64,000 nucleotides of DNA from assembly GCA_030267565.1 (NCBI GenBank), contig BRXU01000003.1:3242001-3306000 (forward strand), given 5' to 3'. Position numbers and translations under genes: made by a program. The DNA is from Pleodorina starrii. Lineage: Eukaryota; Chlorophyta; Chlorophyceae; Chlamydomonadales; Volvocaceae. Numbering within the stretch: the stretch's first letter is position 1; each line of letters starts with the position of its first letter. Below, one piece after another: positions 33,221 through 46,500 of this stretch. The notes under the pieces are model-generated. The model was given only the letters and a program-made list of their open reading frames with translations, was not told where the DNA came from and did no database searches.

Positions 33221-36200
33221 TCACTCGACCTGCGCCAAGATCTTCTTCTTTCGTTCGGGTTTGACCACAATGGACCCGGGGGCGCTGTGGTCGATGCGGC
33301 GCTGCAGTTTGCGCTTGTCGCTGTCCGTAACTGCGCGACGCATCTTGGAGGCCTGGGGGGGGATGTGGGCGGGTGGGGCGGGGGCGGGTTTAGGGCGAGA
33401 TGCGTCATTCGTACTGGTACAAGGGGGGTCGGGTTACCAACGTATGGGCCGGAGTGGGGAGGACGAGAGCGGCAGGGTGGAGTGCAGGCCGAGGAATGGA
33501 GAGGACGGGCGATGGGTCACAGCAGCCCCGCTTACTGTGTCACTGGTCGGCAGCCCGCACGAGGGGGCGGTGCGAGAGTTTCAAAACCCCAACCCGGCCG
33601 GTCGACCAGCCGTCCGCGAGATTGCATCGGGCCGCAGGCAGGCATCCAGACACGGGCAGGCAGCCGCACACGGACCCAAGATGCCTGTACGGCAGCTGCT
33701 TCGAGGTGATGGTGGAGGTGGTGGTGAAATGGCGCACCCAACGGCACCCGAGTCCCTGTCGTCTATCCCCTTCCTTCCCTTCGCTTCCCTTCCCTTCCAC
33801 CTCCTCACCCTGTAAATGGCCGCCGGCAGGTGCCTGTGCCGTACAATGCGCTTGACCTGCGGAATGGCAGCAGCAGAGGGCGAAAACGGTGCAAGTCAGT
33901 GATCGATCCACCACCACCACCAGCAGCAGCGGCAGCAGCAGCAGCAGGGAGGGTACCTCGATGCGCCAACTTCCTCAACAAGGGATATAGCCTACTTGAG
34001 CGCTCTCGGCAATCGCGCGTTCGGCTGGACGCTCCCCGCAATGACCACATCCCACAATCCGGTGCGCATGATGATGCCAAACTCCGCATGTCGCCCTTCC
34101 GAGCGCAAAATGCGGTCCCGAGCGCGTACCGTAATGCCCGGTTGCTGCACACCCGCTTGGTCCCCCTTGCGGTTCCTTTCCCGTTGCCCTGGTTGGCTCG
34201 CAACGCCTTTCCAGCAGCAGCAACAAAGCCCGGCACCCATCCGCACCCCCCCACTCAATCCACCCTCACGGGACAAGCCCGCCTCCCTCCGCACGGAACT
34301 CCCTCCCGGCCTCCCTCCCGCAGCTCTCAGGCCCCCTCCTCCGTCGCCCCCGTCCCGCTGCGGCTTCTTCTCTTTCATTACCCTCGGGCGCCCACCCACG
34401 TCTCCGTCCCCGTCCCCCTCCCCTCTCCTCCCCTTCCCTCTCCTCTCCTCTCCCCTCCTCAGGTAATATTCCAGGTAACTGCGTTGCGTTCCCCTCGCCC
34501 CGGGCCGTTCTTATTATCCCCGCCCCGGCCCCTCTCCTCCCCTCCACCCTCACTCACCTCCGGCATGTGTTTGTACCTCTCCAGCAGCGCATCGTTGTAG
34601 GCCTGCTTGTGCTTCTCGCGGGGCAGCCGCACACCCAGCTGCTCAGAGGCCTTGGCCTGAAGGGGACGACAAGGGAGGAGGGGGGGTGGGCGGGGTGGGT
34701 GGCCCGGGTCAAGTAAGCAGGGGGGGAGGAGGGGAGGCAGTGGGGCACCGGGATGGGGGGCGGGTCAAAAGGTGGGCGGGGCGAAGCGAAGGGAAGGGCC
34801 CCACCAGGCCCCACCAGGCTGGCAACGGGGCAGCTGCTCCCCCCCTTCCCTCCCGATGTGGTGCGACCGCGCATCGGCCGTTGCCAGGCGATGCGGTGGG
34901 ATGCACTCTACCGGTGAGGTGCGGGTGCGAGTGCGGGCTAGCCGGTGTCCGCACGAACACCGGGACCCGGGGCATGCGGGTACAGCCAACCCAACCCAAC
35001 CCAGCCCAATCCATGCCCCGCTACAGACGGCAGCCCAAACCCCCCAATCGGCGAACCCGCCCAGCGCCTCAACACCCCCACCCCCCGTCGTCTCCCCTCG
35101 CGCACCACCCACCCACCCACCTTCCAGCAGCGCACGTTCATGTCGTCGCTGCCGCTGAACACATAGGTGGCGTCCCCACTGAATCGCACCGCAAAGACCC
35201 TCTGCATGCGCTTGGTGGTGTACACCTCCCGGGAGTGGCCGCCGCTGACGGAGAAGATGCGCAGAGAGCGGTCGTAGGAGCCAGCAACGAACTCGCGGCC
35301 GGTGGGGGAGTAGTCCACGTCCATCACCGCAGACACAAAGTCCTGGATGAGGCGGGTGAGGCGAGGCGGAAGGCGGAGGGCGGAAGGCGGAGGGCGGGGA
35401 AGGAAGGCAGACATCAAGGCAGACATCAAGGGAGGCGGGAAGGCGGCCAAGGCAGGGGGGATGATGTCGGGGGCCTAACAGGCACAGGGGGCGTGTGCGG
35501 GCCCTAAAACAACCCTGAAAACCTAACAGCCAGATCCATTCCCGCCGCGGCGCGCGCTTGCAATCAGTTACCTTGTGTACGCCCAGCGCCGACTCGAGTT
35601 TCCGCATGTCGAATGTGTAGAGGCAGCAGTCCTCATTGGCCGCCGTGAAGTTGAATGGCTCCAGGGGGTTCCAGGCCAGTGCGTTGCTGCGAGTCTGCAT
35701 CACCACCTTGCGCAGGGGGGTGGCGCGGCGCAGGTCGTACAGCGCAATGGAGCGGTCCGAGCCCGTGGAGGCGAACACGTCGGGCTCGGCCTGGGGGGGG
35801 GAGGGCAAGGGGGGAAGGGGGGAGGGGAAGGGGAAGGGGAAGGGGGAGGGAGAGGGGGAAGGGGAGGGATGGGCGGGAGGAAGACTGCCGCGGCGCCGGC
35901 GGGCCAGGCAGCTGTCTGCCTGCCGGGCTCAGTCACGTGACCACCTGGCTGCCCAATCACACTGCCAGGACGCGCTGACACAGGGGCCTGGCAGCGGCCG
36001 TCGAGCCCCTTGACCCGCCCTGCGACCCTGCCCCTGGCCATGCTCCCAACATCCATCCCTCTCCGGGACCCCCATGCTGGCGCAACCTATACCCAGTCCC
36101 CTTCCTCCAATACCCACCGCTGCGGTATCTTCTTTTTTACCCATACCCACCGACCCAACCTCCCACCCGGTCCGAGCCCCCCAAGCCAGCGCCCCCCCCT

Positions 36201-36853
36201 CAAGCCCCCCGCCCCCCACCTACCGGGTTGAAGCGCACCGACGTGACGGTGTCTGAGCCCCACGTGAAGCTCTGCACCGGCTCTGAGCGGCTGTGGTCCC
36301 AGATGTCGACTGCGGCTCCCGCGGTGGCGAAGGCGGAGCGGTCCCAGTGGTGGTCGATGCCGCGGAAGGCGTTCTTGCCCTGGAACTCAAACACAGCCTC
36401 GGCGTCGTCCTGTACGACACCGGCCTCGAACGGCGCGTACGGCACCTTCCACAGCTTGACCGTGGCGTCCGTGCTGGCGGACACGCACGTCTCGCCGTCG
36501 GGGGCGAAGGAGATGCCCTTCACGGCGGCGGTGTGGCCCACCAGCCGCCGCAGCGTGCGCTTCTGCGGGATATCCCAGATTCGGATGTCGCCGTCCGCGG
36601 CACCCGCGACTATGCTGTTGACGAGCTTGGGGTTGCGCGCCAGGCAGGTGACGCCATCGTCGTGCGGCAGCGCGGCGAGGAAGGGCTTCGCAAAGACGCG
36701 GTCAAGCTTGGCGGCGTTCAGCGCACGCGTGTACTCCTTCGCCTTTTCAAATGGGTGCAGCAGGGGGTCGTAATTGCGTTGCACCTTGCGCAGGTCGCTT
36801 GTGCGCTCCCGCGTGTATTCCTCCTCCGAACGGCTAATGACCTTTACTTTCAT
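33221..36853 (-). CDS. DCAF13: DCAF13/Sof1 WD40 protein (small-subunit processome)
   Basis: Six minus-strand exons give 449 residues: 36224-36853, 35572-35790, 35121-35342, 34558-34656, 33809-33856, 33221-33352; all phase 0. The start (MKVKVISRSEEEYTRE, NYDPLLHPFEKAKEYTRALN) and the C-terminal Sof1 domain (about 355-449: LLERYKHMPE, VKRIVRHRHLPAAIYR, then ASKMRRAVTDSDKRKLQRR and a basic tail) are diagnostic. Between them lie about seven WD40 blades: GDIRIWDIPQ, ATVKLWKVP, AAVDIWDH, RSIALYDLRR, CCLYTFDMRK, RSLRIFSVSG, MNVRCWK. In yeast and animals the protein acts in nucleolar 18S rRNA processing and is also a substrate receptor of CUL4-DDB1 ligases. The gene diverges from the LSD1-like gene across a 702-bp shared upstream region. 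Length is normal for the family and no frame damage is seen. Confidence 0.96.
36117..36145 (+). repeat. Dispersed intron-associated repeat, short copy
   Basis: CCGCTGCGGTATCTTCTTTT followed by TTACCC lies in intron 1 of DCAF13 (antisense to the gene). It matches the end of the elements at 39754, 47411 and 60573. Confidence 0.6.
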
Positions 36854-37555
36854 GACTGCTTGCGGTGTGGTCTCGTGGCTATGTTACGGACCAAATCGAG
36901 AGTCGCGCCGCCCGCCGAATTCCATTTGTCGTTAACAGGGACGGTTTGAAAGCCGTTACGGACGCGAGCAACGCTATGTGGCACTATTTGTTAAAGGATA
37001 ACGATTCAAAGCTTTGGTATCGCCGACAAAGAAAGGGCTTACATGAGAGTCTGCACGTGTACGGAAGCCTAACAATGCAAACTCAACGCTTCATCGCTGC
37101 CGGAATCGACGGGAACACGTTCGTTTGTACCTGAGTGCAGGACTGCATGTACAGGGTCTCCGCTTTGCCAGACCGCGAGCTCTGCCAGTAGGATAATCCC
37201 CCGTTCACTGTCGACTGTTTCCGGCTTTTTACGCGGACCGCACCCCCAACTTGCTACATAGCTTCCGTCTAGGTAGCGTGTGGCGTCGTCAGCGTGCGGC
37301 ATAACGTCCACCCGTCCGGAACGGAAGGCTGCAGCTCGTCCATCGCCGCACCAACCTACACTTGGGCGGGAAAGAACCCCGTTTCCAACGCAAAGCCTTA
37401 ACTACCGTTTCTTACGCAAACGTTCACGGCTTGCGTAAGCCAGTTTTTGGCGCTGTCGACCTTGCGCGCAGCGGTGCTGTAGCAGACTGCTGGTCGCCAT
37501 CTTAACAAGTCAGTGTTATCTCATCCGCACCTCATCTCGCTGCGCCGCGCCACGC
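36854..37555. promoter_or_regulatory. Divergent upstream region of DCAF13 and the LSD1-like gene
   Basis: 702 bases separate two start codons pointing away from each other. The sequence is less GC-rich than the exons and has no open frame of note. No clear TATA box is visible on either side. A bidirectional promoter is plausible but only inferred from the layout. Confidence 0.45.
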
Positions 37556-40500
37556 ATGGACGTGGACGGCCCTCCAGGCCCGGGTCCGGATGCCCCAGCC
37601 AATGACGGGCAGCAGCAGCAGCAGCAGCTGCAGCAGCCCACCGACCGCGATGCGGCCCCCAGGGCCTTCGCCGCTGCCGTCGCCGTCACCATTGCGGTCG
37701 CCGTCACCCCGGAGCTCGCCGCCTCCCACCGCGGCGGCTCCTCCCCCCTAGCGCCCGCCGGTCCTGCTCCGGGCCGGCCGGCGGCTGAGCCCCCACACCA
37801 GGATGGCACCCTCCAGCCGGACCAGGACCAGGACCAGCAGCAGCAGCGGGGCCAGGACCAGGCGCCAGACGGGGAGCAGGGGCGAGGTCCCATGGATGCG
37901 GCGGAGGCGCAGCAGCAGCAGGGCCCAGACCAGGAGCGGGAATTGGAGCCGGGGGCGGAGGCGGAGGCGGAGCTGCTGGCAACGGGGCAAGAGACGGAGA
38001 TGGAGGCGGCGGAGGGACAAGGCGGGGAGGGCGACGCTGCGGCGGAGGCGCAGCAGCAGCAGCAGCCGGCACCGGAGCAGGAGCAGGAGGAGGAGCAGCA
38101 GCAGCAGGAGCAGCCGGCACCGGAGCAGGCGTCCTTGCCGCCACCGCCGCTACAGCAGGAGCAGCAGCAGGAGCCGCAACAGCCACAGCAGCAGCAGCAG
38201 CGGCGGCGGCAGTCTCGGCGGCGGCTGGAGCCCACCAGGATATCCGACGTCGCCTCGGGCGGCCATCAGTCGACCAGGCAGCAGCAGCAGCAGCAGGGGG
38301 AGGGGGACGCTGCTGGCGGTGGCGGTGGCGGCCACGGGGCGGGTATGGCGCGGGCCGCCAGTGCACCGCAGCTGGAAGGCGCCGGGGCCGCGGGGCCCTC
38401 CGGCGGCGAGGGGCGGCCGGCGAAGCGATCCAGGATCCAGCAGGTGCGTCAACTGCCAACCGTTGATACTGGATCCGGTTGGCTTGTGGGAACGCGGATT
38501 CAGCAAGGCGACGGCACAACAGCGCTGTGATGGGGGCCAGTCAGTCAGTCAGTCAGTCAGTCGGGGATCCGAGGGAGCTGACGGACGGCTGCGGAGGGCT
38601 GCGGAGGGCCGTCCCCAATTCCCCATCGGGTCCCCTGTCGCGGGGCCTGCCCTGGCCTGCACTGCCCTGGCCTGGCCTGCGCTACGTAATGTTTACTGGG
38701 GGTTGTGTTACCGGTATCCGCCCCTTCATCCGCCCCCTGATGAGGCGGGGTTGGGGTGGGGGTTGGGGTGGCTCGGAGATCCACGCTGTGCTGTGCTGTG
38801 CTGCGGACTGTCCCGCGCTGCTGCGCTCCCCCTCCCCCCGCGCTGCCCTTGTGCTTCGTTACGGTGGCCACGCGGTTAGGTTTCGGAGGAGCGGTTGGAG
38901 GAGGACGTGGCCGCCGCTGTGGGCCTGGACCCCTGGGGCCTGAGTGAGGAGGAGGAGGCTCTGTTGGAGGATGTGGACGCGCAGAGGGCCGGCTACCCGC
39001 CACTGGGTAGACCGCACTACCTCAAGGTGGGCACAGGGGGGGGGCGGGGGGCGGGGGGGGGCGGGTGTGTGTGTGTGTGTATGTGTGTGTATGGGGGGGG
39101 GGAAGGGGGGATGAGTGCGCCGCCGCGGACCTCGGGGACCCTCCCTTCTCAGCGCGCGCTGGAGCTCGCCATCGCCTCGCGATCCACCACCTGGGGCTTG
39201 AAAGGTTCTTTCTCGCCGCGCAGCAACTCCCGCTGCCCTGACCTGCCCTGTCCTGTCCTGTCCTGCCCTACCCTGCATCTACCCGGACTGTTGTCGCGGA
39301 CGTGGACGTGCTCCTCCCCTCCCCTCCCCTCCCCTCCCCTCCCCTCCCCTCCCCTCCCCTCCCCTCCCCTCCCCACCCCTCAGGTTCGCAACCGGATCCT
39401 GACGCTGTGGCGCGTCAATGTACGGCGGCACCTGAGCATGGAGGAGGCGTGTAAGGCCGTACAGGCGCAGTACACAAAGTGAGCTGGGCTGCCGTCCCGC
39501 GCCGGGGAGGCGGGGCGAGCGGCCGGGCGGGGGGCGGGCGGGCGGATGGGTGGGCGGGTGGGGCTCCTGCCTGGATCCGGGGACCGTTAAGGTTGCTGAA
39601 TGGGGGGGTTATCCACGTATAGGCCGGAGGGGGGGGGGGAGGGGAGGGCAGAGGGGCTCGGTCGTTTCGCAGGACGCCGCGCTCCCCTGGCCGCCCCCCT
39701 TTCCCCGCTTCTCGTGGTTGGGGATTCCGCTGAGCTTCCCCACCCTCCCTCCCTCGTCTCCGTCTCCGCTGCGGTATCTTCCTTTTTTCCTCCCTCCCTC
39801 CCTCCCTCCACCTCCCCCCCTCCCTCCACCTCCCCCCCTCCCTCCACCTCCCCCTCCCTCCCTCCACCTCCCCCCCTCCCTCCACCTCCCCCTCCCTCCC
39901 TTCCCACCTCTCCGACCCGAAGGCACGCCGAGGTCGCCTGGGCCTATCTGAACACGTACGGCGTGATCAACTTTGGTACGGCATCCCTGGCCGCCCCTCT
40001 CGACAAGGAGCACAGCGAGACGGTGCTGGTCATCGGAGCCGGGCTGGCGGGTGGGGGGGGCGGGGTGTGTGTGTGTGTGTATGGGGGTGGGGGCGTTGGG
40101 GAGTAGGTGATGGGGGGCACTCGGTGGGTGGGATTGCTGGGTGGTGGGTGGTATTAAAGATTGATGACACCGCAGCGGTTGGGTGGGTGGGTGGGGGAAC
40201 GGGTGGGTGTTTGTGAGCCTGGGGGTTGGGAGCGGGTCGTTGGGGCTACTGGGGCGACGAGGGGGTGGGGAGGGGCAGGGGCAGGGGGGCAGAGGCCCCT
40301 CTGCTACCGGTGTCGGTGGGTCGGTGGGTCTGTAGGTCCAACAGGCCCCCCACCCACCAGCGATGGATCACTCACTCGGGTGCGGCCACTCGCTAACTAC
40401 CCGACAGACTCAGTCACTCGCTCGCTGGACCCAGCTCCCGCCCCTTACCCACCAGCTCCATGGCTCACCCCCCGTCTCCCCTCTTCCCCCCTCTTCTCTC

Positions 40501-43500
40501 CCCCTCTTCCTCCCCCCCCCCCCCTCTTCAGGTCTGGCTGCCGCCCAGCAGTTGCGTCAGTTGGGCTACCGGGTGGTGGTGCTGGAGGCGAGAGACCGGC
40601 CGGGAGGGAGGGTGCACACGGCCAGGATGGAGGTGGGGGGGAGGGGCGCAAGGGGGGGAAGGTGGGGAGGGTGGGGAGGAGGGAGGGGTAACACAGACGA
40701 CAGACGAGCCGCAGCCGGGTGGTTGGGAGTCCAGGTACAGTGCAGTGCAGTGAGGTGCAGGTGCCATGAAGGGCAAGGGGAAGGGGAGGGGATGCCGCAC
40801 CGCACCGCACCGCATGTGTGCACACACACACACACACACACACACCACGCTGTGCTGCCCCCCCACCCCCACCCCCCTTAAAACACCTCGCCCCCCCCTC
40901 CCCCCCTCCCCCCCTCCCCCCAGTCCGGCGGTGTGTCCGGTTGGGCTGATCTGGGTGGCTCCATCATCACCGGCTGCGACGGCAACCCTCTGGCTGTGTT
41001 GGCGCTCCAGGGGGGCATTGGGCTGCACGCCATCTCTGAGGACACGCCGCTGTATTGGGAGGACGGGCGACCCGTGGAGGAGGGGCTGGATAGGATGGTG
41101 CGTGTGGGGGGAGGGTGTGTGTGTTTGGGGGGAGGGGGAGGGGGAGAGGGAGGGAAGGGGGAGAGGGAAGGGGGGGAGGGAGGGAAGGGGGAGAGGGAAG
41201 GGGGGGAGGGAGGGAAGGGGGGGAGGGAGGGAGGGGGGGAGGGGCACTAGGACACGCACCGCAGCGATGTTGGGTGTGGAGGGGGCCAGGGAGGGAGGTT
41301 TAGGGTTGAGGGGGAGAGGACGGGAGGGGGGTGCGTCCCTGGCACTGGCACTGGTAATGGTACTGGTTGCAGCGAGCAGCCATCCCCCCCCCTGGTGTGT
41401 GAAGGGTGGGGGTGGGGGAAGTGGCGGGAGGACATGGACGCAAGGGGGAGGGAGGGAGGGGGCGGGTTGAGCTGTCAGCCACAGCGACAGCCACAGCCCA
41501 AAGGGACTCAGGGCGGGCGGGGCAATGACCGGTGGAAGGTGGGAGGCGGGCGGGCGGCGTGCAGGTCGGCTCGATGTTGCCGGTGCCCCTCCCTCCCCCT
41601 CCCCCTCCCCCGCAGCCCCCACCACACACACACACCCTCCCGTCAACCCCCTCCAACCCCAACTTCTCCTGCCCCAACACCCCCCTCCCCCTCCCCCCCC
41701 CCCACACGCTCCCGCCCCCGCAGGTATTCGACCGCTACAATGACGTGTTGGGTCGGTGCGATGTTCTGTGTCAGCAGATGTCCCCCCAGGCGGGGGACCT
41801 CATATCAATGGAGGCGGCACTCACGGCGCTGTGGGCGGAGGCCAAGCAGCAGGACAAGCAGGGGGCCAGGCAGCGGCAGCGGCAGCAGGAGGGGGCGGCG
41901 GCAGCTGGTGGAGGAGGAGGAGGCGGGGCGGCAGCGGAGGAGCGGGCGGGGGAGGGGGCAGCAGCTGCAGGGACGGCGGAGGGCGGCGGGGGCGAAGATG
42001 AGGACGAGGCGGCCAGGTGGGTGGGTGAGGGGTGGGGAGATGGGTGGGGGGTCGAGTGGGGGTTGAGTGGATGGGGAACTAGGGCTAGCGCGTTCGTGTT
42101 CGCGTTTGTGTGGGGTGGGGGGTGGGGTGGGGTGGGGTGGGGTGAGATGAGGACCACCACCACTTTTCCAGGCAGCACCGCATCAGCACCGCACCAGCCC
42201 AGCCGCCTTGCGCCTCACCCACCACCAACCACTCCCGAACCGGCTGAGCTCCGTTGACAGCCACACCCCCAAGATCTCTCCCACCCTTCACACCAGCCAC
42301 ACCCGGGGTCCGCCCCCCCTTCCTCCCCGGCCCCCACCTCCCGCCTCAATCACTCTCTCGATTCCGCGGTGGTACCCACCCTCCGCCTCTGCCGGTGGAT
42401 GCAACCGCTCGGAAATGACCCCCCCCCCCCCCATGCCATCCTCGCCCCCACCCCCGCCCCCGCCCCGCCCCTGCTCCGGCCATCTCACCCCCTCCCACCT
42501 CTTGCACCCCCCCTCCCTCCCTCCCTCCCTCCCCCTCCCCCCCCTCCAGGCAGTCCGACCAGTTGTTCCATTGGCATGTGGCCAATTTGGAGTTCGCTAA
42601 TGCGGCCCGGGCGGGGGAGCTGTCTCTGAGGCACTGGGCGCAGGACGACCCGTACGAGCTACTGGGGGAGCACACGTTCACGGCGGGTGAGGGGGAGGGG
42701 GAGGGGGAGGGGCGGGTGAGGGGGTGGGGAAGGGGGAGGGACAGGGAGAAGTGGAGGGGCAGGGGGGCAGGGAGAGGGAAAGAGCTGTCGGGCGGACAGA
42801 GGCGCAGCCCGCATGTGGCTGTCCCTATGCCCTCCCCTCTGTGGGTGTACGCGCGTGTGTGTGTATGCGTGTGTGTGCGAACGTAACCCCGGATGGCGGA
42901 GACCCGCAGTGCAGTGCAGTGCAGTGCAGTGTGCCCTGGGCGGTGTGAAGCGGCGGCACGCCTCGTCCGTGTCGGCCCCCCGTCACCGCCCCACTCGCCA
43001 CCGTTGCCCTGATCCCTGATTTGTTGCTTCCCACCGTTTGCTTCCCGTCGGTCCACCCGTCGTTTGCTTCACGCCTGTACCTCATGTACGATGTGTTGTG
43101 TTGTGATGTGTTGTGATGTGTGGTGCGATGCAGGCGGCAACGGGCGGTTGGTACAACTGCTGACGCAGGATCTGCCCATTCTGTACGGCTGTCCCGTGGC
43201 GGAGGTCCGGTACGGCAGCAGCAACGGCGGCAGCAGCGGCGGCGGCGACGGTGGCGGTGTGGCTGTTGTGACGGAGGGCGGGACTGTGTTCGAGGCATCT
43301 GCGGCGGTGGTGACGCTGCCGCTGGGGGTGCTCAAGGTACGTCCGGGTGTGAGGGTGTGTGTGTGTGTGAGGGCGTGTGTGTTGTGTGTTTTGGTGGGGT
43401 TGGTTGGGGCTTGGGGGTGGGTTAGGGACCCTGGCTGTTGGCGGGGGCTGGGTGTGTGTGTGTGTGTGTGTGTTTTGCGGGGTGCGGTACAGTGGGTGCA

Positions 43501-46500
43501 GTGGGGCGACCCTCATGACCCTGAAGGTCTGAGCTGAGGGGAGGAGTCACCACTCACCAGGGGGGAGTGCGGGTGTGTGGGTGTGTGGGTGTCAGTTCGG
43601 CCTGGCTTCCATTGCTGTCGTGGGCTGTCACTGCTCCTCCCCCTCCTCCCACTCCTCCCACTCCTCCCCCTCCTCCCCCTCCTCCCCCTCCCTGTAAATG
43701 GAACGATAAGATGGGCTTGATGGCTGACTGGGGGACACGGGGGGACAGGGGGACACGGGGGGGGCCGCTGCAGGCTGCCCAGCCAGGTCGGCTCAGCTCG
43801 CCTTCCTGCCGCCCAACCAACCCATGCCGCCATGCGAGGTGGTCGCTTCGTGAAACTCGCACCTCGCACCCCACCGTGCTGCGCTGTGCTGTGCTGTGCT
43901 GCTGGTTGTCCGGTTGTCCCCCCTCCACCTGGCCCCCTCTTCCTCTTCTCAACCCCCTCCCTCCCCTTCCCCCGCATTGATTGACATCCGCAGACGGATG
44001 CGGTGCGTTTCGATCCGCCCTTGCCGCCCACCAAGCTGGTGCGTTCGGGGTGGGGTCGGGACAAGCTGGTGCGTTCGGGGTGGGGGGGGACATGGGGTGG
44101 GGTGCGCTGAGGTCTGTGGGGGAGTGTGTGGGAGTGTGTGTGGCCGGGGCGGGTGCATGCGCACAGGCAGGTGGGCTGACATACAGGTGGGTACACTGCT
44201 GCTTAGTTTGTGATCTGCTTCCACCCCCCCCTCCCCACATCCCCCCCGGGTATGTCAGCCTGTCCGGCTGCTCGGACTGCTCTCCTTCATCCTCCCCTCC
44301 CGCCCCTGCCTTCCCCTCCCCTGCCCTCCCCTCCTCTCCGGTTCCCAGGAGGCCATCAAGCGACTGGGCTACGGCCGACTCAACAAGGTGAGCGAGGGAG
44401 AGGGTCGGGAGGGAGCGGGGGGGAGCGGGGTTGGTTGGTTGGCTCGCTGGCTAGCTGGGGGGGTGGGGGGGGTGGGGAGACGGCAGGGTGGGGCGGGAGC
44501 GGTGTGGGTTGGTGCGTAGGGTACCGGGGGGGAGCGTCAGGGAGTGATATGCTCCTTTATGTAACAATGAGTCACTGGGTACTGGGGGAGGGGTTGGGGG
44601 GGGGATGGAAGGGGAGGGCGCCATCGGCTGCTGGTCTGCTGGCCGCCTGCCTGCCGCCCTAAGCCACATCCGCCCTGAGAGCATTGACGCCCTAACGGTG
44701 TGGCCCGGGCTTCCATCCGGCCCGGCTGACCCCCTAATCTCTTCCCTTCTCTCCGCCCCAACCCACCGCACCTCTTTTTACCCTTTACCCTTTTTCCCTT
44801 GCCTCTTTTGACTGTCCAACACTACCCCCGCCTCTGCCCCCTTTCCTCTCCCCTCAAGGTTGCGCTGCTGTTTCCGTACGTGTTTTGGGACACGTCCGTG
44901 GACACGTTTGCGTGTGTGGTGGCGGAGGAGGAGCGGAGGGGCGCCTACTACCTGTTCTACTGCGGACAACACACAGGGTGGGGAGGGATGGGCGGACGGC
45001 GGGGGGAGGGAAGGGGAGGGGGGCGAGGAGGGGGCTGACGGGGGGTGTGAAGGGTTGAGGAGCAGCCCTCGGGGGGAGTCGGGGACGGCGGAAAGGGAGA
45101 TACTTGCTCCAGGGGGGGGGGTTGGGTGGGCTCACCGCGAATCCGACGAGCCGAGTGGGGTTGGGGGGTGGGGGTGGGGGTGGCGGGGTGGGGTGGGGTG
45201 GGGGCCGGCGATAACGGGAAGGAGAATGGGGGTTGGCGGGCTATGGGGGCATGTGGCGACGCACACACACACGCTCCCGCCTTTCCCCGTGTCCTCCGCC
45301 TCCTCCGCCGCCGCCTGCGCCCGCATCTCCTCCGCCTCCCAACGCTGCCGCACTCACCTCTGTTACCTCCCCCCCTTCTCCCCTCCCCTCCCCGCCCCCT
45401 GTGTTTCCGGCTGCTCTTCCACAGCGGCGCGGCTGTCCTGACGGCGCTGGTCGCTGGTTCCGCCGCCATCGCCATCGAGTCCATGACCGACCAGCAGGCG
45501 GTGGGGGAGGTGATGAGGGTGCTGAGGAACATATTCGAACGAAGCAGCAGCGGCGGCAGCGGCGGCGGCAGCGGCGGCGGCAGCGGCGGCAACAGCCCAG
45601 CGGCGGCGGCAGCAGCGGCAGCAGGAGGAGGTGGAGGAGGAGCAGGAGGGAGAGCGGCGGGGAGAGGTGGAGGGAAGGAGGCGGCGGCCGCCCGGGGGGC
45701 ACGGGAGGGCGGTGGCGGAGGCGGTGGCGGCAATAGCGGGGCCGCCGGGGGGAGGAAGCCGGGGGTACCCGAGCCGCTGCAGGTGGGGGGGGCTGGAGGG
45801 GGGAGGGGGGGAGAGAGGGTGGCCTCCAGGGTTGTGTGCTGCCCCCAACGTATACCGGGATGGGGTGGGAGTGGGGGTGGGGGTAGTGGGGGCTCGGGTC
45901 CTGATCCTGTCCCTGCTGCTGCTGCTGCTCCTGTGGCGCGGAAGGGGGGGGTCCCTCGTCCCTCGGACTTCGAGGGGGGAAGGAGGAGGGCGGGTCCGGG
46001 GGGGGCACTGCGGGGTGTCTGGGCCGCTGGGGTGCTGCCTGCCCCCTCCCGGGCTGTGGCTGGGAAGTCGGTGTCGCCCCCACTGTGGTCGCTGCTGCTG
46101 CTGCTGCTACTGGTTGAGGGTCGCTGCTGCTGCAGCTGCTGCTGTGGTCGCTGCTGCTGCTGCTGCTACTGGTTGAGTGGTCGCCCCCACTGTGGTCGCT
46201 GCTGCTGCTGCTACTGGTTGAGGCAGCGCTGAGAACCATCCCCACCCCCACCCCCATTGTTCCCCCCACCCCCATGGGGGCTTCCCCGGGTTTCCCTGAG
46301 TTAGATCTTGGTGCATTGGTGGCTGGCGGCTGGTACCAGTGTCGCATTTTTGCACCCAGGTACAAACCCCAACCCCTCACCACCTGTCTTGCCCTGGGCT
46401 CTATCTTACCGTGCGCCCTCCCCGTCCCCCCCCTTACCCCTCTGCCTCCCCCCCCCCCCCAGGCCCTGGTCACCCGGTGGGGCGCTGACCCCTACTCCCG

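Noticed and set aside
37532..38519. Minus-strand open frames opposite LSD1 exon 1
   Set aside because: They are Cys/Ala/Pro-rich shadows of the CAG/GAG-rich coding strand.
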